24,539 nt of DNA, from positions 1 through 24,539 of the IMG/VR virus record IMGVR_UViG_3300009136_000242. The stretch is one strand, 5' to 3'. Below are positions 15,653 through 22,500 of the stretch, piece after piece (position 1 is the stretch's first letter; every line of letters starts with the position of its first letter). The stretch comes from a virus. The notes below the pieces were generated by a model, which saw only the letters and a list, made by a program, of their open reading frames with translations, did no database searches and was not told the origin of the DNA. The position numbers were made by a program, and so were the translations under genes.

Positions 15653-16919
15653 CGCTGGGGCCAAGCCAGCCCTTGTAATCGACGGCATCTGGGGACCGAA
15701 GACTCAGGCAGCTTCCGACAAGTGGGGCGACAGTACAGACGAGGGCACTCCCGATGCGGTAGAGGGCGACCCTCTCGAAGGCACTGGCCCCGAAGGTACG
15801 GAGCCACGCTTCGGCCTTGCCGGTGGAGCAGAGCTATGGAAGAACTCAGACACTGGCGATTCCTACATCGTGTACGTGGTTCCCGGCACCGAGGACGACC
15901 CCGTGTATATGCGCTGGCTCGTTCCCTCTGATGCTGATGTCCAATCGTTCTTCGGTCCCGGTCAGCCCGTCAAGTACCAGCAGACCTATGGAGGAAGCGA
16001 CAAGATTTGGGGAGACACCATCGACTTCGGTGGCTCTGACGATATTGCGAACACCTCCAAGAGTCCGTTCGATTCGTGGGCTTCCACCCTTGAGGCTGAG
16101 TCAGCATCGAAGCCTTGGATACTTGACGAGGACTATCAGAAGCTCCTCGCCATGTCCGTCATCGAGAACCGTGACCTCACCTCAGCCGAGCTGCAGACCA
16201 CGAAGTACTGGAAAGACCACGACGACTCCCAGCGTGAATGGATGCGAGTCCTTCATGGTGACCCCGCCACAGCCCAGCAAACGCTGGACGACAGAAGGCT
16301 CCAGACGAACCAGTGGATGCTCGACGCAGGTATCTCCAACCCTGATGAGGACTTGGTGAACTGGATGTCGGACAAGTACGCCAAGGGCGATTGGTCGAAG
16401 GTCGAGCTTGACCGACAGATACAGCTCCTCTCTGATGACTACTACTCAGATGTCCCCCTCAACGAAGACCTCCAGAAGTACATTGACGAGAACGAAGTCA
16501 CCGTTGATATGAACGAGGACATGGGCGCCGAGGTGCGTGGACTCGTGAAGCAATGGCTCGGTACGAACTTCGGGGAGTGGTCCGACGAACAGGTCAACAG
16601 CTGGGCAGGCAGGCTTCGCAACGAACCCGATGCTCGTGAAGCTCTCATGGAAACGCTGAAAGACCAGAAGACAGCCCTGTTCCCCGAGTACGACCGTGAA
16701 GCCGACTACCAGACCATTGCTTCCCCGTGGCGCACGCAGATGCGTAACCAGTGGGGCAAGGTGCCTGACGACTCTGATGCCATGCTCCACTCTGTCATCC
16801 GCATGAACGATGCGGGCGAGGCAGGCAAGCTCCTCACTCAGGAGGGGCTGAAGCGTGGCTATGACACGACGGTCAACTCCGTACAGTCAGCAATGTCCTA
16901 TGCGTTTGGAGGTAACTGA
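15591..16919 (+). CDS. Virion protein with N-terminal peptidoglycan-binding domain, 442 aa
   Basis: Residues 11-46 match a PG_binding_1-type three-helix module: EIKNYQQQLN, then the hallmark DGIWGPKTQAA (31-41). This would hold the protein to the cell wall. A beta-rich part (about 75-150), a helical region and a C-terminal domain containing FPEYDREADYQTIASPW and a LLTQEGLKRGYDT helix follow. That C-terminal style recurs, from memory, in uncharacterised phage structural proteins. ATG 15591 has AAAGGGG (15576-15582) 8 nt upstream. The gene overlaps the lysozyme gene by 62 nt in another frame. The pair looks like a hydrolase and its wall-targeting domain split over two adjacent genes. No catalytic residues are seen here. 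Confidence 0.78.
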   Translation: MAVTRKSSRTEIKNYQQQLNDAGAKPALVIDGIWGPKTQAASDKWGDSTDEGTPDAVEGDPLEGTGPEGTEPRFGLAGGAELWKNSDTGDSYIVYVVPGTEDDPVYMRWLVPSDADVQSFFGPGQPVKYQQTYGGSDKIWGDTIDFGGSDDIANTSKSPFDSWASTLEAESASKPWILDEDYQKLLAMSVIENRDLTSAELQTTKYWKDHDDSQREWMRVLHGDPATAQQTLDDRRLQTNQWMLDAGISNPDEDLVNWMSDKYAKGDWSKVELDRQIQLLSDDYYSDVPLNEDLQKYIDENEVTVDMNEDMGAEVRGLVKQWLGTNFGEWSDEQVNSWAGRLRNEPDAREALMETLKDQKTALFPEYDREADYQTIASPWRTQMRNQWGKVPDDSDAMLHSVIRMNDAGEAGKLLTQEGLKRGYDTTVNSVQSAMSYAFGGN

Positions 16920-17758
16920 TGGCTGAAATCATCAAAGAGCCGTGGATGACCGATGAGATGTTCAATGAGTGGGTCAACCTCTACGTCGATGCCGGTGGCT
17001 CCGGTGTGGCTGGCTCAGCTGGTCGTGCAACCGCCCTGTTCCGTGAGCTACCCGAGTACGAGAAGTGGTTCCCCGGCATCAAGCGGGAGGATGGCAACGT
17101 CCGGTACGACAACAACCCCGAGCTGACGTACTACAACAACATCAACGCCTTTCGCAACACCGTCGAGGGCTTCAAGATGACAGCCGATACCTTCAACGAG
17201 GACTACATCTCCCTCATCGAGGGGGACGTATCGCCTGCCGAGTTCGAGCAGCGCACCAACTCCCTCTACGACAGGGTGCTCAAAGGTGGCGCAGAAACTC
17301 GAGACTGGTACGCCCAGAACTTGGGTATCCCGATGACCGACGAGGGGATGCTTGCTTCCTTGATGTCCAACCGTGTCGAGACTGCACTGTTCAACCGTGA
17401 GATAACCCTTGCCGAGATAGGTGGGCAATCCTCGATGCAGGGCTTCGACCTCACCACCAGCTTCGTTGAGATGCTTGCTGATGAAGGTGGGATGGATAGG
17501 AAGGAAGCGAATCGAATGTTCGGCAGCGCAGCCTCACTCCTCCCTGCACTTGGCGCCCTTGCTCGCAGGCACGGCGACCCTGATGACACGTTCGACATCA
17601 CTGAGTTCGCTGAAGCCTCAGCCCTTGACGACCCAATCCAGCTGGCCCGCATGGGGAGGCTGCAATCAGCGGAGCAGAGTCAGTTCACGGGTGGTGCGGA
17701 AGTCGAGTTCGAGCGGAACCGAGCCACTGGTGGCGTGTCAGGTCTTGCACAAAGTTGA
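16919..17758 (+). CDS. Putative structural protein, 279 aa, last gene of the ejection cassette
   Basis: TGATG overlap with the previous gene and a strong GGAGG (16908-16912) 6 nt upstream. The protein is soluble, acidic and mostly helical. A central part contains LPEYEKWFPG, then a Tyr/Asn-rich helix, then DVSPAEFEQRTNSLYDRV. Proteins with a YPGxE-type motif followed by a DVSPxE-type helix are, from memory, common in actinophage and uncultured-phage structural operons, but their function is not known to me. The C-terminus is Gly/Ser-rich and basic. It ends just before the leader of the scaffold gene; the -35 of the proposed promoter lies within its final codons. Confidence 0.72.
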   Translation: MAEIIKEPWMTDEMFNEWVNLYVDAGGSGVAGSAGRATALFRELPEYEKWFPGIKREDGNVRYDNNPELTYYNNINAFRNTVEGFKMTADTFNEDYISLIEGDVSPAEFEQRTNSLYDRVLKGGAETRDWYAQNLGIPMTDEGMLASLMSNRVETALFNREITLAEIGGQSSMQGFDLTTSFVEMLADEGGMDRKEANRMFGSAASLLPALGALARRHGDPDDTFDITEFAEASALDDPIQLARMGRLQSAEQSQFTGGAEVEFERNRATGGVSGLAQS

Positions 17759-17774
17759 GTTCCATGCTTACAAT
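17745..17774 (+). promoter_or_regulatory. Sigma70-like promoter candidate before scaffold/capsid genes
   Basis: TTGCAC (17745-17750) and TACAAT (17769-17774) are separated by 18 nt. The -10 matches TATAAT in five of six positions; the -35 keeps TTG but is otherwise weak. Transcription would start near 17781, practically at the first base of the CTGATG hairpin of the leader. This coincidence, plus the 195-nt gap in an otherwise gapless operon, supports a dedicated promoter for scaffold and capsid. It overlaps the end of the 279-aa gene. Confidence 0.5.
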
Positions 17775-17819
17775 GACAGTCCTGATGGGTTATCGCCCTG
17801 TTTCATCAGCGTACTAGGG

Positions 17820-17866
17820 CAGGACATAGCGAGTGGTTCGAGTTGCGACTCCCACCTGTGTTTCTG
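17820..17866 (+). ncRNA. Bulged 18-bp RNA hairpin within the capsid leader
   Basis: Left strand blocks CAGG, ACATAG, GTGG and GAGT pair with an almost continuous right strand ACTC, CCAC, CTGTGT and TCTG. Two G-U pairs occur. Three-nucleotide bulges, CGA (17830-17832) and TTC (17837-17839), interrupt the left strand, and a single T (17862) the right. The loop is TGCG (17844-17847). Asymmetric bulges on one strand are typical of protein- or ligand-binding RNA stems. I tested a tRNA reading and rejected it. Confidence 0.4.
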
Positions 17867-17940
17867 TACCAAAGTCGCAGCCAGCTGATGAGAGTCCAGT
17901 AGCTCTCCTCAAGTACTGAAGTCCTACTGAGTGTTTATCA

Positions 17941-17948
17941 GAGGAGAG
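17941..17948 (+). promoter_or_regulatory. Ribosome binding site of scaffold gene, complementary to upstream CTCTCCTC
   Basis: GAGGAGAG is a strong SD with its AGGAG core 8 nt before the ATG at 17954. It is the exact 8-nt reverse complement of 17903-17910. The chance of a perfect 8-nt complement to a given site within a 190-nt leader is roughly 0.3 percent for random sequence, so sequestration deserves attention. Confidence 0.6.
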
Positions 17949-17953
17949 AGAAC

Positions 17954-18403
17954 ATGAGCGATACCGAAACCACAGAAGTCCAGACCGACCCCGACGAGCC
18001 AAAGGGACTGCGTAAGCAGCTCAACGTGGCGAACGAAAAGCTACGAGTAGCTAACGCACGGGAGATGTCACGGGCATTTGATGAAGTCGGCTTGAACACC
18101 GACTCAGGTCTAGGAAAGGCCATTGCCAAGGAATACGAAGGCGAAATCACCCCAGAGGCGATTGCTGCGTATGCCAAGGAAGAATACAAATGGGAAGGCA
18201 CCACGGTGTCCGAACATCCAGAGGCTCAGACCATCGCACAGGGACAGGCTGCACTTGACCAAGTTGGTGAAGCTGCAGGTTCTGTACCACTCGCTCCTAC
18301 TGAGGGACAGACACTCGCTGAGGCAGAGGCCAAAGGCGACTACCAGAAAACCCTTGCCATGAAAGGCGACCAAGTTGCCTCATGGTTCGGAAAAACCCCC
18401 TAG
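17954..18403 (+). CDS. Putative capsid scaffold protein
   Basis: A 149-residue acidic, soluble protein directly before the major capsid gene, which is the classical scaffold position. The first 18 residues are acidic and disordered. Residues about 19-47 form a charged amphipathic helix with heptad character (LRKQLNVANEKLRVANAREM), followed by a helix-rich part (GLGKAIAKEYEGEITPEAI). A long acidic Ala/Gln/Glu region follows, and the end is short and basic (ASWFGKTP), like the capsid-binding tail of scaffolds. The style resembles actinophage scaffolds. Scaffolds guide coat assembly and leave or are digested before packaging. It has its own strong SD and the structured leader described above. 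The assignment rests on position and composition. Confidence 0.72.
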   Translation: MSDTETTEVQTDPDEPKGLRKQLNVANEKLRVANAREMSRAFDEVGLNTDSGLGKAIAKEYEGEITPEAIAAYAKEEYKWEGTTVSEHPEAQTIAQGQAALDQVGEAAGSVPLAPTEGQTLAEAEAKGDYQKTLAMKGDQVASWFGKTP

Positions 18404-18418
18404 TACAGGAGTCACAAG

Positions 18419-19462
18419 GTGGCGGATTATACAATCCCAAGTACCCCGATTGAGGGTACCGGCGACGGCACAGATGCCAGCGCCACGACCTATGACCTTC
18501 CTAACTTCGTTGGTGAGCTATTCAGCCTCATCCCGGCGCAGACACCTTTCCTCTCGATGGCCGGTGGCCTGACGGGTGGACGGGGAGTCAGCTCCACGGA
18601 GTTCGGTTGGCAGGTCGAAGACAACAAGGCTGCAGCGGCGAACAACGCTCAGCTCGAAGGCCAGACGGTTGCGGCAGACCACATCCCCCGTCAGGAAGTC
18701 AAGAACGTGGTTGAGATTCATCAGGAATCTGTCAGCATCAGCTATTCCAAGCAGGGTGCAACGGGAATGGTCTCAAGGGCCGACCCAATCATGGCAGAGA
18801 ACTTCGAGCAGCTGGGCAGCCAGCCGGTCGGTTCTGAGGTTTCTCATCAGCTTGCGCTGAAGATTAACCAGATTGCTCGTGACGTTGAGCTGTCCTTCTT
18901 GAAGGGCGTGTATGCCAACCCAGCGGCCAACACTGGCACCGGAGTTCCCGGTGACGGAACGATGCGTCAGACCCGAGGCATCATCACTGCTGCGACAACG
19001 CATACAGCTGACACCATCGTTGGTGCGGCTGCGTTGAAGACGGCCATTGACAACTTGCTGATTGGCATGTTCGAGGATGAGACTGAGGTAGCTCCTCTCA
19101 TCCAGCCGGTCATCTTCGTCAACGGTACGGTGAAGGTGCTTCTCTCACAGGCGTACTCCAACAGCGGTGGTCTTGCTGACCGTTCCCGCACGGTTGGAGG
19201 CGTGAACGTCGAGACATTGGTCACGGACTTTGGCACCTTCGGTGTCGTCCTCGACCGTTACATCCCGGCGACGGAGTTCCTACTTGCTGACATGAGCGTT
19301 GTGAAGCCTTGCTTCATGGCAATCCCCGGCAAGGGACACTTCTTCACGGAGCCTCTGGCGAAGACGGGTGCCTATGACAGGGCACAGTTGTACGGAGAGA
19401 TTGGTCTGGAGTACGGCCCCGAGCAGTACCACGGCACGCTCACCGGCATCACAGCCGCCTAG
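18419..19462 (+). CDS. Major capsid protein, SU10/DUF5309-like
   Basis: A 347-residue protein with a GTG start; AGGAG (18407-18411) lies 7 nt upstream, 15 nt after the scaffold stop. It follows the pattern of the SU10-type major capsid family (formerly DUF5309): an early TPFLS (42-46); an EFGWQ strand (61-65); an EG pair (80-81); a strand with VVEIHQESVSISYS; a long helix with a conserved-looking ELSFLKG; a TRGII segment; and a C-terminal part with EIGLEYGPEQYHGTLTGI. The fold is HK97-like and would form the capsid shell. Context (scaffold before, fibre after) agrees. I see no protease gene in the window. Family assignment is by recognition of the pattern. Confidence 0.87.
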   Translation: MADYTIPSTPIEGTGDGTDASATTYDLPNFVGELFSLIPAQTPFLSMAGGLTGGRGVSSTEFGWQVEDNKAAAANNAQLEGQTVAADHIPRQEVKNVVEIHQESVSISYSKQGATGMVSRADPIMAENFEQLGSQPVGSEVSHQLALKINQIARDVELSFLKGVYANPAANTGTGVPGDGTMRQTRGIITAATTHTADTIVGAAALKTAIDNLLIGMFEDETEVAPLIQPVIFVNGTVKVLLSQAYSNSGGLADRSRTVGGVNVETLVTDFGTFGVVLDRYIPATEFLLADMSVVKPCFMAIPGKGHFFTEPLAKTGAYDRAQLYGEIGLEYGPEQYHGTLTGITAA

Positions 19463-19478
19463 CGGATAACATCAGCAG

Positions 19479-19512
19479 AGAGGGAGGGACGACCCAGAGC
19501 GTCCCTTCCTCT
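19479..19512 (+). terminator. Strong hairpin between capsid and tail-fibre genes (terminator or processing site)
   Basis: AGAGGGAGGGACG (19479-19491) pairs with CGTCCCTTCCTCT (19500-19512) over 13 bp with one G-U, around an 8-nt loop. It starts 16 nt after the capsid stop. No T-tract follows, so it is not a textbook Rho-independent terminator; it could be a tail-less terminator, an mRNA-stability or processing hairpin for the abundant capsid message, or a block to read-through into the fibre gene. Confidence 0.6.
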
Positions 19513-19517
19513 AAGCT
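19512..19517 (+). promoter_or_regulatory. TANNNT -10-like motif placed for a leaderless fibre transcript
   Basis: TAAGCT matches the TANNNT -10 form common in actinobacteria and ends 6 nt before the fibre ATG at 19524, so a start at +7 would be the A of ATG. No SD exists before this ATG, and an in-frame TAA at 19512-19514 rules out an earlier start in this frame. No -35 was recognised. A six-base TANNNT occurs by chance about once in 64 positions, so this is tentative. Confidence 0.3.
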
Positions 19518-19523
19518 GTCCAC

Positions 19524-22500
19524 ATGACAAGGCTCCACCACCCCGTAACGATTCCCGGCCTGCTGCTGGAGCTTCCGCAGCCGGGGACTGTTCTCGTCCT
19601 CACTTCTGGCGGGAATGTTGAGCTTGCCGGTTACGGTGGCGGTCCCGGCGACCCTGCCGACCCACCCCATCGTCCGGTAACCATTGAAGACCTCATGTAC
19701 AAGGAGCCGTGGCCGACCGGCCCAACGTCCGGTGGTGCCATCACGATTACCGGCTTGCAGGAAATCACCATTGCTGCGGGTGCGGGTGTCATCGTCAACT
19801 CTTGGGCTGACCCCTACAACATCGTTGTCGATGAGCTTGCTTGGGTTGAACAAGCACTCACCATCTCAGCCCTCCCGCTACGGGCTTACTCGTATGTCTA
19901 CATCAACCCGAGCGGTGTCCTTCTCTACCTGACGGACCAGCCGCAACCTGACCTGTTGCGTAAGAACATCTACATGGCACGCATCGTGCATGACATCTCG
20001 ACTGGCGAAATCATCGGCATCCGACCGGCGCACATGATTCCCGGTGGCACGTCACAGATGTTCGCTGACTTCATGCTCGCTGTTGGCATCCCTGTTCTCG
20101 TCCAAGGCGCTGATGTGGTCGGGAACGCTGACCTCACGTTCGATACGTCTGCGTCAAAGTGGTTCGGTCCCGGCGAGTCGTGGCAGCAGGACAAGGACGA
20201 CCCGAACATTGCCAACAACCCCGGTGGTGCTCCGCAACAGTTCTACTACATGCGGTCAGACGGTGTGCTTGAGCCTGCACCCATCCGTACCGATGTGTTG
20301 CCTGCAAGGTGGGAGTCTCCGCTTGGCACCGTCGATGATGTCTCTGCCCCACAGAACACGACAACCATCCAACGGTTGTGGACTTCCATTTCCGGTACGT
20401 TCGTGATGACGTATGGGCAGACTGAGTACGGCACCCTTGAGGAAGCACGCAACGCTCTCACTGAGGACAACGCCCTCTACGTCAAGCCCCAGTACCTCTC
20501 CGACGAACGTGCCACCCTCGTCGCCTACTTCCTCATGGAGCGGTCAGCGACTGACCTTCTGAACGGCATCGACGTACTCATCATCTCTCCCGAAGGCACG
20601 CCCGTCAGTGGCGGGGCATCCGGTCCCCACACCCACGATGTGACGTACCTGCGCCTCGATGCCTCGAATGACCCGATGCAAGCAGAGCTGTCAATGGGCA
20701 ACTTCGGCATCAAGGACATGCTCGACCCTGTGCTTGCCCAAGACGCAGCGACGAAGCTGTACGTGGATACCCAAGACCCTCACGACCTGTACTCGGGGCG
20801 ACACACCGACGTAGACGTAGTGACGGTGCTGGATTCCCGGCATATCCTCGCTGTTCCTGCGGGGTTAGGTGATTGGGAGCCTGAGCTGCGGTTGAACTGG
20901 CGCAACACTTGGATTCAGGGCACCTACTACACCCATGACACGGTGCGTGACGGCGACTACCTGATGGCTGCCAACAAGGAAACCACTGACCGTCCATCGC
21001 CTGTTGCTATCGGTGCCCCCTCGTTCCTGCTGCCTGATGCCCCGACATGGAACGTGTTGCAGTACACAGGCTCGGTGTTCTCCGGTATGCACATCGACGT
21101 ACCTGTGGGTGAGCTGTTCGAGGTTCAGGCTGTCCGTATCTGGATACAGAACATCTCAGCCGACGCCCACTATCAGGTCGTCATCTATGACGCAGTGACC
21201 GGCCTGTTCAGCATCGGGGACTCATTCGATGGTGACATTCTCCAAGCCCCCGGTTGGCTCACTGTCCAGTTCACACCGTTCTTCATCAGCTCCACTGATG
21301 ACTTCTTCATCATTGTCCACAACTCGAACTCGGCAGGCACAACCGACTTCAACCATCCGTGGGTCAGGACAGGAGACTCGAACCTTGATGCAGACCCCGG
21401 CGCTGGTAACTGGAATCAAGACAACAACTCCACCCGTCTGCGTATGTCCACCACTGACGACGATGCAGTGGGTCGTGTTGCCGAACTCGGGTCCGTGGTG
21501 CCGGGAACGCTCATCCAGCTCCAAGACGAAGCGAACCTCAGCGCCTACACACAGTACGAAGTCATTGCCATCACCGACAATGGGACATGGTTCCTGTTCG
21601 ATGTGATTCTGGTCGATACAGGTACCCAAGGGACAGCCACCATCGGGTTGAGGCAGCAAGCGTACTTCGAGGTTCCGATTGCAGCCGCCACCGATTACGT
21701 CACCCTCACCGACCACTTCTTGGCGAACCCTGACATTGACGGTTACCTCTCGTTCGACTCGCTTGTCGGTGGACTCGACACCGACGACGGGTACGGCATC
21801 GACATGCAGCTCCAAGAGTTTTCAGCGTCACCCGATTGGGACTTGATGGCTCAGACGGGCGGAGGTGGCGGTGGAGGTGAGGAAGGTGGCGGTGCGAACC
21901 CGTTGCCTCCCGGTGGCTCCGCTGACCAAGCACTCACCAAGGTCAATGCAGATGATTTCAACGTCCAATGGTCAGGGCCGTACATGCTGCCTGCCGACGA
22001 ATCGTTCCTCCACGACGACCTCGTTGATGTCAGCACCTCGCAGCACCATGTCAGGTACAGCGACAGTGAAGCGATTGCAGCCGTAGGCCCGCACACCACC
22101 ACCCACGGTGCGCTCGTAGATGTCACAGCAGATGACCACCACACTCGCTACACGGACCAAGAAGCGATTGACGCTGGCGCCGGCACCTATCTGCCCCTCA
22201 TCGGTGGGACACTCACCGGCTTCCTGACCCTCCACGCTGACCCAACGCTTGCCCTCCATGCAGCGACGAAGGATTACGTTGACACGGAGATTGCAGCAGC
22301 CACCCCTGACCTCGCCCTTGATGACCTCTCTGACGTTGACGTAATCGGGGTACAAGACGGACAGATACTCGGCTACAACTCGGCAGGGTTGGTGTGGGAG
22401 CCAGTCGAGAACCGTGGCAACAAGGGCATCATCTCCCTCGGGTTCCTGTGGGATGCTGGACAGACTGCCTCGCCTGCTACGGGTGACATCTCATCGGACG

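Larger units (their letters stand above)
17781..17953 (+). promoter_or_regulatory. Structured RNA leader with alternative pairings over the scaffold RBS
   Basis: No gene fits here. CTGATG (17782-17787) can pair with CATCAG (17804-17809) as a local hairpin. The longer TTTCATCAGC (17801-17810) can instead pair with GCTGATGAGA (17884-17893), 10 bp including one G-U, enclosing the bulged hairpin at 17820-17866. GAGAG (17890-17894) can pair with CTCTC (17903-17907), while CTCTCCTC (17903-17910) exactly complements GAGGAGAG (17941-17948), the scaffold ribosome binding site. These helices share strands and exclude one another, so one fold would expose the RBS and another hide it. A further competing helix is CAGTAG (17897-17902) with CTACTG (17924-17929). 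This is read by eye; no energies were computed. Confidence 0.5.

Noticed and set aside
15576-15655. Programmed frameshift fusing lysozyme and peptidoglycan-binding gene
   Set aside because: No slippery heptamer or downstream structure stood out, and the second gene has its own good SD (AAAGGGG) and ATG. Independent coupled initiation explains the overlap.
17759-17953. tRNA gene in the capsid leader, prompted by GGTTCGAGT
   Set aside because: A 5-bp T-stem cannot be formed around TTCGAGT, and no 7-bp acceptor stem fits at the right distance. The bases belong better to the bulged hairpin at 17820-17866.
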